Positions 25,276 through 35,106 are shown, counted from the first letter of the stretch. The stretch is 64,000 bases of DNA from Gammaproteobacteria bacterium (GCA_021324305.1 JAJPJI010000026.1:62001-126000), one strand, 5' to 3'. Made by a program: numbers and translations. Notes: generated by a model not told the origin, from the letters alone.

Positions 25276-28110
25276 CTATTTCAGCATATTACGCAGCACA
25301 TGCTGCAATATGCCTCCATTCTTGTAATAATCGATCTCATTCAGGGTATCAATACGTGAACGCAATTTTATTTCCGTGACGCTCCCATCTTGATGATGTA
25401 TATTAGCCCTGACTTCCATGCGGGGTTTCATTGCTTCACTTAATCCAAGGATGTCAATTTTTTCCGATCCATTCAGCTTTAATGTTTTACGTGTCATCCC
25501 ATCCATGAATTCCAGCGGCAAGATTCCCATGCCAATTAAATTGGAGCGATGAATTCGTTCAAAGCTTTCCGCAATTACCGCGACGACACCTTGCAATTTA
25601 GGCCCTTTGGCAGCCCAGTCCCGGGAAGAGCCCGTACCATATTCCTTGCCGGCCACTACAACCAACGGCACTTGCTCGCTTTTGTAGCGCATGGCAGCAT
25701 CATAGATTGACATCACTTCGCCGCTGGGAATATGTTTTGTAAAACCACCCTCTACGCCAGGGACCATTTCATTTTTTATCCGTATATTGGCAAATGTACC
25801 CCGCATCATGACTTCATGATTACCGCGACGGGAGCCATATGAATTGAAATCCTTTACAGCAACACCTTTCGACTGCAAATATTTGCCCGCAGGACTGTCT
25901 GGCTTGATCGATCCCGCCGGTGATATGTGATCGGTAGTGATACTGTCGCCAAACATGGCAAGAATACTCGCGCCATGAATATCCGCGACCGCACCAGGTG
26001 TTTTACTCATGCCATCAAAAAAGGGAGGATGCTGGATATAGGTGGAGTCGTCGCGCCACACATAAGTTTGTGATTCCGGAATTTTCATGGCACGCCATTC
26101 ATCTGTGCCTGTGAATATATTCGCATAGGTTTCATTGAACATTGCACCAGTGATTTTTGCGACTTCGGCAGCGATCTCGGCATCCGATGGCCAGATATCC
26201 TTGAGATACACCGGCGCTCCCATTTTGTCGTTAGCAATCGGATCCTTGCTTATATCAATCATGATTGTTCCTGTCAGCGCAAACACAACCACCAGCGGCG
26301 GTGAGGCAAGCCAGTTCGCCTTGACAAGCGGATGGATCCGGCCTTCAAAATTGCGATTACCAGATAAAACTGCGGATACAATCAAATCATTTTCCGTGAC
26401 TACTTTTTCAACCGGGTCAGGCAGAGGGCCGGAATTTCCGATGCATGTTGTACAACCATAGCCGACCAATGTAAAACCCAATTCATCCAGGTATTTTTGC
26501 AATCCTGTCTTTTCCAGATATCGGGTCACTACCTGTGAACCCGGCGCGAATGAAGTTTTGACCCAAGGCTTCCTCGACAAACCCTTTTCATATGCTTTTT
26601 TCGCAACCAGCCCCGCAGCAACCAGCACATTCGGATTGGAAGTATTGGTACAGCTCGTAATGGCAGCAATCACAACATCGCCATGATGCAATGCATAATT
26701 TGCCTCGGTCATAAACGATTTGTGTTTTTCTTCGTGGCGCTTGCTTTCAGTGAGCAATTTCTCAAACGTACTGCTCAAGTCTGGCAATTCCACCTGGTCC
26801 TGCGGGCGTTTTGGACCAGCAAGGCACGGACGAATTGACGATAAATCCAGATTCAAGGTATCGGTAAAAACAGGGTCATGCTGCCCCGGATCATGCCACA
26901 TGCCTTGTGCCTTGGTATAAGCTTCAACCAGTGCAATGTTTTTTTCGTCGCGGCCGCTCAGCCGTAAGTAGTCAAGCGTTGCCTCATCAATCGGAAAAAA
27001 TCCGCAGGTTGCACCATATTCAGGCGCCATATTTCCAATCGTTGCTCTGTCGGCAATGGATAATGCCTGTAATCCAGGACCATAAAATTCGACGAATTTG
27101 CTCACCACCCCTTTTTTGCGCAACAAATGTGTCACGGCGAGGACCAAATCAGTAGCAGTAATCCCCTCACGCAGCTTGCCAGTCAGCTTCACACCTATCA
27201 CCTCCGGAATCAGCATGGAGATGGGCTGACCCAGCATTGCAGCTTCAGCTTCGATTCCGCCTACGCCCCATCCTAGGACTCCCAGACCATTGATCATGGT
27301 CGTGTGACTATCCGTACCGACCAATGTATCAGGATAGGCAATTTTCTTGCCATTTTCTTCATGTGACCAGACCGCTTTCGCAAGATACTCCAGATTGACC
27401 TGATGGCATATCCCGGTATCCGGCGGCACGACGCGAAAATTCTTGAATGCCTTTTGTCCCCAACGCAGGAATTCATAACGTTCATAATTACGCTCCATTT
27501 CCATCCTGGCATTAATGGAGAATGCATCACGTTCAATAAATTGATCCACTTGTATGGAATGATCGATAACAAGATCAACCGAAGACAACGGGTTAATTCG
27601 TTCCGGATCACCACCCAACACTTTTATGGCGTTACGCATCGCGGCAAGATCAACGACAGCAGGCACACCCGTAAAATCCTGCATTAATACTCGGGCAGGC
27701 CGATAGGCAATTTCGCGGTCGGAGTTTCTAAATTTAAGCCAATCAATGACAGCTTTGACATCGTCGACTGTTACAGTATGCCCATCCAGATTCCGGATGA
27801 GATTTTCAAGCAGGATTTTAAGCGTCACCGGCAACTTTGATAAACCTGTTAATCCTGCTGCCTCAGCTGCCGGCAAGCTGAAATAATGATATTCTGCGCC
27901 ATCGACCATGAGGATTTGCTGTGTTTGCTTCCTGAAATCCCCGGTGAGAACGAGATGTCCAGTATGATGTTTTTTATGGTGTTGTTCGCCTGCTGTCCAT
28001 GCTGGCGGATCACTCGCAGGAAAGGATTCCCTGGATGTTTCATCAATTATATTCTGGATCCTGCTTTTTTTCCGAATAAATCGCTCAAGCCAATTCTTGA
28101 TTACCTGCAT
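25276..28110 (-). CDS. acnA: Aconitate hydratase AcnA with N-terminal SFPASDPP extension
   Basis: 944 residues, about 55 longer than typical AcnA. Iron-sulfur ligands appear in [11 protein letters not shown] (about residue 480) and [15 protein letters not shown] (about 550); the swivel domain has [12 protein letters not shown] and [18 protein letters not shown]. It interconverts citrate and isocitrate in the TCA cycle. The ordinary aconitase start corresponds to about residue 69 ([16 protein letters not shown]). The extra N-terminus holds [16 protein letters not shown] (residues 23-38), a motif known from small bacterial proteins of unknown function, then a His-rich linker. GGAG 7 bases before the first ATG indicates that the extension is translated. 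It stands alone between convergent and tandem neighbours. Confidence 0.93.
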   Translation of the reverse strand: MQVIKNWLERFIRKKSRIQNIIDETSRESFPASDPPAWTAGEQHHKKHHTGHLVLTGDFRKQTQQILMVDGAEYHYFSLPAAEAAGLTGLSKLPVTLKILLENLIRNLDGHTVTVDDVKAVIDWLKFRNSDREIAYRPARVLMQDFTGVPAVVDLAAMRNAIKVLGGDPERINPLSSVDLVIDHSIQVDQFIERDAFSINARMEMERNYERYEFLRWGQKAFKNFRVVPPDTGICHQVNLEYLAKAVWSHEENGKKIAYPDTLVGTDSHTTMINGLGVLGWGVGGIEAEAAMLGQPISMLIPEVIGVKLTGKLREGITATDLVLAVTHLLRKKGVVSKFVEFYGPGLQALSIADRATIGNMAPEYGATCGFFPIDEATLDYLRLSGRDEKNIALVEAYTKAQGMWHDPGQHDPVFTDTLNLDLSSIRPCLAGPKRPQDQVELPDLSSTFEKLLTESKRHEEKHKSFMTEANYALHHGDVVIAAITSCTNTSNPNVLVAAGLVAKKAYEKGLSRKPWVKTSFAPGSQVVTRYLEKTGLQKYLDELGFTLVGYGCTTCIGNSGPLPDPVEKVVTENDLIVSAVLSGNRNFEGRIHPLVKANWLASPPLVVVFALTGTIMIDISKDPIANDKMGAPVYLKDIWPSDAEIAAEVAKITGAMFNETYANIFTGTDEWRAMKIPESQTYVWRDDSTYIQHPPFFDGMSKTPGAVADIHGASILAMFGDSITTDHISPAGSIKPDSPAGKYLQSKGVAVKDFNSYGSRRGNHEVMMRGTFANIRIKNEMVPGVEGGFTKHIPSGEVMSIYDAAMRYKSEQVPLVVVAGKEYGTGSSRDWAAKGPKLQGVVAVIAESFERIHRSNLIGMGILPLEFMDGMTRKTLKLNGSEKIDILGLSEAMKPRMEVRANIHHQDGSVTEIKLRSRIDTLNEIDYYKNGGILQHVLRNMLK

Positions 28111-28247
28111 TTCAGCTCTCCGTATAGAACACAGAAAATCATATATATTATTTTAACCTGTTTATGCACTTCCCATATTAAGCATTTTAAACGGTGAATT
28201 TTCATATAGTTAAGAATGCCGCGATAAACCAGCCTGCGCATGGCAGA

Positions 28248-28778
28248 TTATTTTGGATAATATATTTTGATCGGCCGCGTATTTCTATTTACCACCGCGA
28301 AGGGAGTCAGGTGATGCTCATGCAATGCGGCCGCGCCCATAATATCCCAGACCGTAATGCCGCGAACGACCTCGGCGTCGCCGATCAAGGAACGATGACA
28401 ACGCCATGGCACTGCCTCAGCACACATGACCGCGACCCTGTTTTTTCTTTTTAACAGCTGATTCAATTTTTTGATGCCAGAATAAAATTCGGCTGTTTGC
28501 ATATAATCAGCAAAGCCGCGAAAACTCGCATTATGCCATCCCGCATTAATAGAGTTTTTGCTTGTTCTGCGTAAACCGCCCAACTCAGGAAAATGTGAAT
28601 ATATAATCTTTTCTTTTCGCAATGCCAGACTAAGTGATTTTTTATTAAACCATGGAACACGTCGAGACTTGGGGATGCTGCGCACATCGATCAGATGAGT
28701 TATTCCATGTGCTTTCAACAAGGAAATCAATTCCAGCAACGTGCGCGTTGAGTGTCCGATAGTAAACAGTTTGGGCAT
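28248..28778 (-). CDS. DUF488 family protein
   Basis: 176 residues. Family signatures are TIGHSTRTLLELISLLKAHG (residues 6-25), LIDVRSIPKSRRVPWFNKKS, FPELGG and VAVMCAEAVPWRCHRSLIGD, with the conserved Cys-Ala-Glu and Cys-His positions. The biochemical activity of DUF488 is not established. It is 137 bases upstream of acnA on the same strand. Confidence 0.85.
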   Translation of the reverse strand: MPKLFTIGHSTRTLLELISLLKAHGITHLIDVRSIPKSRRVPWFNKKSLSLALRKEKIIYSHFPELGGLRRTSKNSINAGWHNASFRGFADYMQTAEFYSGIKKLNQLLKRKNRVAVMCAEAVPWRCHRSLIGDAEVVRGITVWDIMGAAALHEHHLTPFAVVNRNTRPIKIYYPK

Positions 28779-28915
28779 AACAGCTCCCGGATCAGAAGCG
28801 GCTCGTCATTTTTAATAGATTGGATGAGCTATACTACATATAACAACATTAATTGGGCAGCGGCACAACTTTTCAGAATTTAAATACAAATCAATTACTT
28901 TACGAGCCGCCATAA

Positions 28916-29557
28916 ATGACCAGATTCTTAAGATATGTTTTGATTATATATTTCCTGATTATGCTTCTCCTGTTCAGCGAGAAAGCTATTGCATATCAAA
29001 AAGACCTTCGCGGCTTCCCTATTACCTCTTCTCCAGGACCCTCATTTGGAACACCACCGGTTAATAGTCAGTTTGGCGCACCTCAGTCCGCTCTGCCTGC
29101 TATAAACACTCCTCATCCTGTTTCGAATCAATTCCAGCACCCTCACGATCGTGACCATGATCGTGATCGTAAGCATTTTCACGGTGTTCCATATTTCTTC
29201 TATTACAACAATGTTTATCCTTTTTATTATAACGTGCCCAACGACGATAGTTATTATCATACAACGGCTCCATCTGATAATAATGACAACATCTCTGGCT
29301 ATGAAATAACATCACAGCCCGATAATGCCTATGATGGTTCACTTCCTGAAGGTATCTGGGTAGCTGCCAGCAATGGCGGTGTCCCCGGCAATGCGATTGT
29401 CTATCAAACCAATAATAACGTAGATACCTATTATTGCCGCGCATATTATCGGGATCAAATGTATTATGGTGTACTAACACCTGACGATGCTTGTTACATC
29501 CATGATCAGTCAGCAACCATACGTTTTGATCAATATGAAGTATTAGTCAGTTACTAG
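28916..29557 (+). CDS. Exported DM9 (DUF3421)-domain protein
   Basis: 213 residues. Signal peptide about 1-26 (ending KAIA-YQ). A Pro/Ser-rich region is followed by a His/Asp/Arg-rich stretch (HPHDRDHDRDRKHFHG, residues about 75-90) and an aromatic Tyr/Asn/Asp-rich segment. The C-terminal 70 residues match the DM9 pattern: WVAASNGGVPGNAIVYQT, then YYCRAYYRDQMYYGVL, a cysteine, and FDQYEVLVSY. DM9 proteins are mostly eukaryotic lectin-like or vesicle-associated proteins and are rarer in bacteria. The His/Asp cluster could bind metal. It overlaps the end of sixA by 4 bases. Confidence 0.7.
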   Translation: MTRFLRYVLIIYFLIMLLLFSEKAIAYQKDLRGFPITSSPGPSFGTPPVNSQFGAPQSALPAINTPHPVSNQFQHPHDRDHDRDRKHFHGVPYFFYYNNVYPFYYNVPNDDSYYHTTAPSDNNDNISGYEITSQPDNAYDGSLPEGIWVAASNGGVPGNAIVYQTNNNVDTYYCRAYYRDQMYYGVLTPDDACYIHDQSATIRFDQYEVLVSY

Positions 29558-30021
29558 GTCATCAGTATTTCTGGCGTCAAAACCCAGTTTATCACCCAGT
29601 GATCGAGAGTGATTTGTTCCAGACACGCAATAACTCCCGTTTGAAATGTAACAATATTTATATTTTCATTTCCTGTGACCAGTTTTCCTGCCAGCCTGCC
29701 CATAAACGGCATATGGCCCACTACCACGACGTCACCACCCCAATGTGTGATTTCATTTGCAAACGCGGTCACATCATCATTGGGATTCAACCCATTCCTG
29801 GATTGTACTGGCTGGTCACAGATAAACCCTCTTGCGAGGATGAGAGCTGTTTGTTTCGCCCGGAATTTGCCGCTATGAAGGATGTTGGATACATGAATAT
29901 TCAGCCGACCCAGAAAATCAGCAAGAACATTAATCTCGCGCAGCCCCTTCTCGCTTAACGCATCCTGCTGCTGAGTCGTGTCTAGTGCATAATCGCCATG
30001 TCTAACCAGATAGAGTTTCAT
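29554..30021 (-). CDS. sixA: SixA-like phosphohistidine phosphatase
   Basis: 155 residues, standard SixA length. Catalytic RHG at residues 7-9 (LYLVRHGDYA), SGKFRAKQTALIL with the second arginine, and VVVVGHMPFMGRLAGKL with the second catalytic histidine. Histidine-phosphatase superfamily; SixA removes phosphate from histidines of phosphorelay or phosphotransferase proteins. The target here is unknown. It converges on the DM9 gene. Confidence 0.88.
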   Translation of the reverse strand: MKLYLVRHGDYALDTTQQQDALSEKGLREINVLADFLGRLNIHVSNILHSGKFRAKQTALILARGFICDQPVQSRNGLNPNDDVTAFANEITHWGGDVVVVGHMPFMGRLAGKLVTGNENINIVTFQTGVIACLEQITLDHWVINWVLTPEILMT

Positions 30022-30049
30022 AAGCCCTCTCGGATATTTTTGCGCAGGC

Positions 30050-30067
30050 TGCCTGCCATAGCAGGCA
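30050..30067. repeat. Short perfect hairpin between sixA and the large unknown gene
   Basis: TGCCTGC (30050-30056) pairs with GCAGGCA (30061-30067), loop CATA. It lies downstream of the 752-residue gene and upstream of sixA on the minus strand. No T run follows, so its role as a terminator is unproven. Confidence 0.4.
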
Positions 30068-30158
30068 ACAACCCATGTTCAAACCAACAATCAGTTTAAT
30101 GACCAAAATTAAAATTTTATATAAATATCGAGATGTAAACAAACCGGCGAACGCCATG

Positions 30159-32417
30159 TCAGAGCTTGATGTTTTGGAATAACATTCGTCTATTCTTTTC
30201 ATCCTCGGCAAGACAAAACTCTTTTGGCAGCATTTGCATCTTTTCGTATTTCGCAATTATTCCGCCCAGTTTTTTTTGCCGCAAGGCGTAGAGTTCCTTA
30301 TCGGTAAACTCATGCTGCAGCTTTTTGCCCTGAAGCAGATCAATCATTTTATTGGCTGCGGATATTTTCGTATCCGCATCAAACTCAGATAAGTGCAATT
30401 TGATAGATGTGAATAGTGTAGACAAATCCAGTCTGCTTTTTGGCTCCGATTCTTTCTTTTTCTGAAACAGCCTGCGATCCCGGTATGCAACCAGCTCTTT
30501 GATGAAATTCGATTTCAGCTCTTTGTCATGCTTGTTTTCTACAGTATCCTTGTCAACTACTGAACTTGCCTTGACAGACGGCTCATCCTGATCTGTCTTT
30601 TTGCTCCTTGGAATGGCATACTGACTCTTTGAATCTTTTAACACGGATTGTCCTTTCACTAATAATTCAGCATGCAGCTGATTTTTCAGATTGAGATCAA
30701 GTGCATACTGTGTTGCGTAATCAATTGCATTTGAAACAGCATATCCCTGAATCAGGGACCGCAGACGCGCCAAATCAACGTTATATTTCTCAAAATACTT
30801 CTTCACATGCTTTTCTTCAAAAACGGCCAGCATTTCAAAAAAACTATGCATGCCTTGCTTCACATATGTCATCATCACAGTCATAAGGAACAAATTGACA
30901 TCTTGCTCCAGATCAGGATCGCTTTTATTGTCTTCCATATATTGTTTTAGCAGTCCAATAATAAAATAGGCATGCCCAGAGAGCGACGCCGTGTAAGGCA
31001 CTTCTGGATTTTGCAGAGGCCAGGACTTTTCATTCTTGCTATATTTGTGAATGTCAGTACTTCGATTCAGCGTACTGTGCTGGGACAATTCATCACGATA
31101 ACCAACATCTGAACTTTTCATCAATCCAACCTGCTGGCTGAGAACTTTTTTGGATTCGCCATAAGTGCTTGGATCTACATCCGGATGCCTTGACAAATCC
31201 CTTCGTGACATCACACCCTCAGCATATTCGCGTCCCTTCGCCTTGTATTTCTTCGAATCGCTCTTTAAAAAATGCTCCTCCAGACGTGTCAGGCGACCAA
31301 CCACTTTCTCTGAATCCGTTATTGACATGATCGATTTCTCGACGATTTTGTCATCTGGCCAGTCTGCAAAGATACTATAGGGATCATCCTTGTCATCGAA
31401 CGTGACACCAATTTTATACTTTTTCTGATAGTATCTGAAAAACTTGTTTAGTGATGTTTTGACACTGGTATCGGACAATTGTGTTCCAAGATAATATTGG
31501 GCAAGCTTGGTTTCAAAATATCGGCGCGGTTGATTTTGCTCGATATTGACCCGGGGCAAATCCATGACTTTTTCCAATATCAAAGACCTGAGCGGAAAGG
31601 TTTTGTCTTTTTCCAGATAATTTTCAATTAATCCGATACAAACATCATAATTCAGAAAGAGATAATTGCGCTCAATATTATGGATGACTGGGTTATCCGG
31701 ATCTCTGGTCTTCATAAGTCCTAGCATCAATAGAATGAATTGTGATTCATCAATTTTTGGTTTTACTGCTTTGATCTGTTCCTCGATGACTTTGACGTAT
31801 GTTTCCTCACTTTGCTTGTCACTCGTGGATTCTTTTTGTCTTTTTTTTGTTTTATATTTGAAAGATTCAGACAGGTTGGGTACATCTGGCTCGAATGCCA
31901 CATCCGTCACCGCCGCTGCTGCTGTTTTGTCAATTTGTTTTAATATCTGTTTCTTGGCAGTGAGTCCCAAATCAGTTTCAGGACATGATTTGATCACGTC
32001 TTTCAAAAATTCGGCTCGTGTTTCTCCAAATGATGCAATCATGACACGGATGATTTTTGTAATTGTCGGATCAAGATAATCATCCTGAATATTCTCGTGC
32101 TCTGGCAGGCGTAGCAGCGCCTCATCGGAATACGCATCTCTATTATTGTTAACCTGATCATTAAATCTATCGATGATCAATTTATGTAATCCGAGTTGCT
32201 TAAATACAGTCCTAATTCTCTGCCCATCCCCGCTTATCAGAGCCAGGATAACTTCTTTTTTTTCTTTCGCGGGCATCGAGTAGAGTGCTTGATATAGCAG
32301 CGAATCCTGTCTTTTCAGATTCGAATCAATATAATCCTTCAGCGGTTTTATTGGTTTTTTGGGATCATTCCACCGATCTGTATACATGATATAGTCAATA
32401 ACCCGATCAAATTTCAT
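30159..32417 (-). CDS. Large cytoplasmic protein of unknown function
   Basis: 752 residues from ATG 32417 (AGGGG just upstream; a TTG 18 bases earlier has no ribosome site). I recognise no family. It has no signal peptide or membrane helix, is highly charged and predicted helical, with Lys/Asp/Ser-rich low-complexity linkers (for example SKKTDQDEPSVKAS near residue 620 and YKTKKRQKESTSDKQSEE near 190). The C-terminus reads CLAEDEKNRRMLFQNIKL: acidic residues some 10-15 from the end and hydrophobic residues at the tip, a composition reported for Dot/Icm type IV effectors in Legionellales. That link is inference only; no secretion genes are in the window. A TATAAT on the minus strand lies at 32459-32464, about 40 bases before the start. 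Confidence 0.7.
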   Translation of the reverse strand: MKFDRVIDYIMYTDRWNDPKKPIKPLKDYIDSNLKRQDSLLYQALYSMPAKEKKEVILALISGDGQRIRTVFKQLGLHKLIIDRFNDQVNNNRDAYSDEALLRLPEHENIQDDYLDPTITKIIRVMIASFGETRAEFLKDVIKSCPETDLGLTAKKQILKQIDKTAAAAVTDVAFEPDVPNLSESFKYKTKKRQKESTSDKQSEETYVKVIEEQIKAVKPKIDESQFILLMLGLMKTRDPDNPVIHNIERNYLFLNYDVCIGLIENYLEKDKTFPLRSLILEKVMDLPRVNIEQNQPRRYFETKLAQYYLGTQLSDTSVKTSLNKFFRYYQKKYKIGVTFDDKDDPYSIFADWPDDKIVEKSIMSITDSEKVVGRLTRLEEHFLKSDSKKYKAKGREYAEGVMSRRDLSRHPDVDPSTYGESKKVLSQQVGLMKSSDVGYRDELSQHSTLNRSTDIHKYSKNEKSWPLQNPEVPYTASLSGHAYFIIGLLKQYMEDNKSDPDLEQDVNLFLMTVMMTYVKQGMHSFFEMLAVFEEKHVKKYFEKYNVDLARLRSLIQGYAVSNAIDYATQYALDLNLKNQLHAELLVKGQSVLKDSKSQYAIPRSKKTDQDEPSVKASSVVDKDTVENKHDKELKSNFIKELVAYRDRRLFQKKKESEPKSRLDLSTLFTSIKLHLSEFDADTKISAANKMIDLLQGKKLQHEFTDKELYALRQKKLGGIIAKYEKMQMLPKEFCLAEDEKNRRMLFQNIKL

Positions 32418-32670
32418 ACGCCCCTGACCTCGCAATAATTAGATATTTCATTAACTTAATTATAGTCCGGGATTTAAATTCAGTTTTTATTAATATTCAT
32501 GAGCTTAGTAGAGATACCATGCTGCGTGTTTGGAATGATCTAAGGACCGGGAATAGTAACCAGCATTATGAAGATGAAATCCAATGAGGCGGAGTAGTAG
32601 AGAGGCTTCACTAGCCAACGCAGAACCCGCAGCTAATGAAGCCAGATAAGACATATTTGGGTGACCTGGA
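32418..32670. other. Intergenic region upstream of the large unknown gene
   Basis: 253 bases between two minus-strand genes. AT-rich near the large gene, with a minus-strand TATAAT (complement of 32459-32464) but no good -35. A plus-strand frame at 32519-32587 (22 codons) has no ribosome site and is probably chance. No terminator hairpin with a T run is visible after the nucleoside hydrolase gene. Confidence 0.35.
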
Positions 32671-33702
32671 TCAGGACCTGTTTAAACCTTCCAGCAGTAA
32701 CCCTGTAAATTTATTGGTATCGACTTTCACTGCTACACGAATATTCTGCCCTGTCCTGTTATCCAGTGCCGTTCTTCCAGATTCAATTTCCGGAGTCAAT
32801 AACACTCTCAGCGGCTTGGTTTCGAATCCAGCAACAGATTCATCACTGGCGATGACCGCTGATAACGGATCCCAGAAATACCATTGATTGGCCTTGAGCA
32901 TTTTCAGATTGTCATTAAACAGTCTGAATGCAAAGTTGGCGGCAAGGGTACGGTGATTTTTTTTCAGGGCATGATAAAAATTCATATTCACCGGTACAGT
33001 GTTGGTAACATCCAACGGTACCAGAATAACAGGAATATCGGCATTAAAAACAATAGAGGCCGCAAGCGGATCAAGGTAGATATTCCACTCTGCTGTTTTA
33101 TTATCCATGCTTACTCCTGCATCATTCAGGTTTCCCGGCACACTTACCGCCCCTCCCATGATATAGACTGCCTGGATATGATTCTTGATTTCCGGCGCTT
33201 TTTTCAATGCCTGTGCAATATTCGTTAGCGGCCCTATAGCAAGTATGGTCACGGGACGCTTGGAATCCTGGATGGTTTTGATGAGCAAATCGACCCCTCT
33301 CTGCTGGGTGGACGCATTGACCTTAGGCAAAAACTTCGCGGCACCAGCCAGATTGTCTGATTCATTAAGAACACTTTCGGGAAATCGATGGTCACCTGCC
33401 AGCGGTTTCAAAGGCCCGCAGTCAGCTGGAATATCTTCTCTGTTCATAAGTTTAAGCAACGCGAGTGTATTGCGCAAAGCCGGCAGGCAATGGGCATTAC
33501 CCGTACTCGCTATCGTGATTGCTTTGACATCTACATCTGGACGGTTCAGCATATAAAGGATCGCGATGACATCGTCCACACCAACATCAGTATCAATTAT
33601 GAACGGTCTGGGTCTCACCGCCTGAACAGTCCCGCTCAATAGAGCTGCCACCAGTAACCCGGGAACCAAGCGCCTTACCAGGCTTTTTATCATTGCAAAC
33701 AT
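32671..33702 (-). CDS. Exported inosine-uridine-type nucleoside hydrolase
   Basis: 343 residues from ATG 33702, where GAGG is 6 bases upstream and a Sec signal follows immediately (RLVPGLLVAALLSGTVQA-V). The frame is open 90 bases further up but without a ribosome site. The calcium-binding active-site motif appears as DTDVGVDD (residues 37-44; consensus DTDPGxDD, proline replaced by valine), with GPLTNIAQAL, VYIMGGAVSVPGN and AEWNIYLDPLAASIVF. The family cleaves the N-glycosidic bond of ribonucleosides. The export signal suggests periplasmic nucleoside salvage, unusual for this family, which is mostly cytoplasmic in bacteria. Confidence 0.85.
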   Translation of the reverse strand: MFAMIKSLVRRLVPGLLVAALLSGTVQAVRPRPFIIDTDVGVDDVIAILYMLNRPDVDVKAITIASTGNAHCLPALRNTLALLKLMNREDIPADCGPLKPLAGDHRFPESVLNESDNLAGAAKFLPKVNASTQQRGVDLLIKTIQDSKRPVTILAIGPLTNIAQALKKAPEIKNHIQAVYIMGGAVSVPGNLNDAGVSMDNKTAEWNIYLDPLAASIVFNADIPVILVPLDVTNTVPVNMNFYHALKKNHRTLAANFAFRLFNDNLKMLKANQWYFWDPLSAVIASDESVAGFETKPLRVLLTPEIESGRTALDNRTGQNIRVAVKVDTNKFTGLLLEGLNRS

Positions 33703-33851
33703 AGTCAACCTCGACAGGAAATTTTTCGGCGCTAGTTTGCCATGAATCAAGCTAATATCCATAGCGGTTTTTATCTCATGCCGGAAGCTCAAGAGCAGTT
33801 ATGCCCATCTGCAGCCTCGATTGAAACAGGCATGCCGAGATGACATTTTTC

Positions 33852-33879
33852 TTGCAAATGAAATCGTTTTTTGGATAAT
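33852..33879 (+). promoter_or_regulatory. Candidate sigma-70 promoter of the deoxyhypusine-synthase-like gene
   Basis: TTGCAA at 33852-33857, 16-base spacer, GATAAT at 33874-33879. The -10 matches 5 of 6 and the -35 matches 4 of 6 consensus bases. The start codon is about 54 bases downstream. Confidence 0.4.
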
Positions 33880-33932
33880 TACATACTTTTGAATTTCGAA
33901 CCTTATATTAACCTGAACCGGAGATCGACTTG

Positions 33933-34976
33933 ATGGGAAAAAACAAGACAGAATTGCTGTCCACCGAAGTGCGTCATATTGACATCAAAAAATTTGATTT
34001 TGTTAATTTATTAGATCAGATGCAGGATACTGCATTTCAAGCCAGGAATTTGGCTCGCGCTGCGAAGATATTCGAGCGGATGTTGACGGATCAAAATTGT
34101 GGAGTAATTCTTTGTCTTGCCGGGTCGCTCGTCAGTGCAGGATTAAAAAAGGTTATCCTGGACATGATTGACAATAATATGATTGACGCCATTGTTTCAA
34201 CAGGCGCCAACATTGTCGATCAGGACTTCTTTGAAGGTCTGGGTTTCAAGCATTATCAAGGCTCGCCGCATCTTGATGACACACAGTTACAGGAGATGGC
34301 GATCGATCGTATCTATGACACCCTGATCGATGAAGATCAGCTGCGCATTTGCGATGACACAATATGCCAAATTGCTAACAGCTTGCCTCCTCGTCCTTAT
34401 TCTTCCCGTGAATTCTTGATCGAAATGGGAAAATATCTCGAGAAGCATGGTAAAAACAGCGATTCGATCGTATTGCGTGCCTATCAAAAACACATTCCTA
34501 TTTTCGTTCCAGCCTTTAGTGATTGTAGCGCCGGTTTCGGACTGGTCATGCACCAGGTTGCCAACCCAAACCATCACGTCAGCATTGACTCCGTAAAGGA
34601 TTTCCGTGAATTGACCGATCTCAAGATTGCAGCCAAAGACACTGGCTTGCTTATGATTGGCGGCGGTGTTCCCAAGAATTTTGCTCAAGACATCGTTGTC
34701 GCAGCAGAATTATTAGGTGCAGATGTACCAATGCATAAGTATGCGGTACAGATTACTGTCGCTGATGAAAGAGACGGTGCTCTGTCCGGATCAACTTTGC
34801 GTGAAGCCTGTTCCTGGGGCAAGGTATCGGTTGTTCACGAGCAAATGGTATTCTGTGAAGCAACCATCGCTCTGCCGCTCATTGCTGGTTATGCCTATGG
34901 AAAAGGAACCTGGCGGACACGTCAGGCTCGCTCATACAGCAATTTGTTTGCTAAAAAACAGACTGAGCTGGCTTAA
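33933..34976 (+). CDS. Deoxyhypusine-synthase-like protein (candidate homospermidine synthase)
   Basis: 347 residues from ATG 33933 (GGAG 9 bases upstream; an adjacent TTG 33930 is possible). The deoxyhypusine synthase fold is clear: GVILCLAGSLVSAGLKKVIL, AIVSTGANIVDQDFFE, VPAFSDCSAGFGL, LMIGGGVPKNF, and the active-site segment GSTLREACSWGKVSVV with the catalytic lysine of SWGK at about residue 297. Bacteria lack eIF5A, so bacterial members are thought to use polyamine acceptors; some are homospermidine synthases that join putrescine to an aminobutyl group. It is immediately upstream of speA and speB, which would make putrescine from arginine. The exact product is inference. Confidence 0.85.
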   Translation: MGKNKTELLSTEVRHIDIKKFDFVNLLDQMQDTAFQARNLARAAKIFERMLTDQNCGVILCLAGSLVSAGLKKVILDMIDNNMIDAIVSTGANIVDQDFFEGLGFKHYQGSPHLDDTQLQEMAIDRIYDTLIDEDQLRICDDTICQIANSLPPRPYSSREFLIEMGKYLEKHGKNSDSIVLRAYQKHIPIFVPAFSDCSAGFGLVMHQVANPNHHVSIDSVKDFRELTDLKIAAKDTGLLMIGGGVPKNFAQDIVVAAELLGADVPMHKYAVQITVADERDGALSGSTLREACSWGKVSVVHEQMVFCEATIALPLIAGYAYGKGTWRTRQARSYSNLFAKKQTELA

Positions 34977-34999
34977 TTAATTGTAAATCGGGTCGGGTG

Positions 35000-35057
35000 G
35001 CACACACCACGCCAGTATGTTACCGAAGCATCGGTAGCATACTGGCGTGGTGTGTGC
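35000..35057 (+). repeat. Long near-perfect hairpin between the deoxyhypusine-synthase-like gene and speA
   Basis: GCACACACCACGCCAGTATG at 35000-35019 is the exact reverse complement of 35038-35057; inside it, TACCGA (35021-35026) pairs with TCGGTA (35031-35036) across a T-G apposition, leaving the tetraloop AGCA. The stem is thus about 27 bp. No T run follows on either strand, so it is not a textbook terminator. It sits 50 bases before the speA start and could be a termination/processing element, an attenuator of speA or a remnant of a small mobile palindrome. Confidence 0.85.
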
Positions 35058-35106
35058 ACTCGTATGATAACTGCTGAGTAACTTTTCCTGACAGGTAGTG
35101 ACGAAA

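Noticed and set aside
32436..32480. TTAA-rich bases upstream of the large unknown gene resembling a PmrA box
   Set aside because: The TTAA elements do not show the direct-repeat spacing expected for PmrA sites; in AT-rich DNA this is likely chance.
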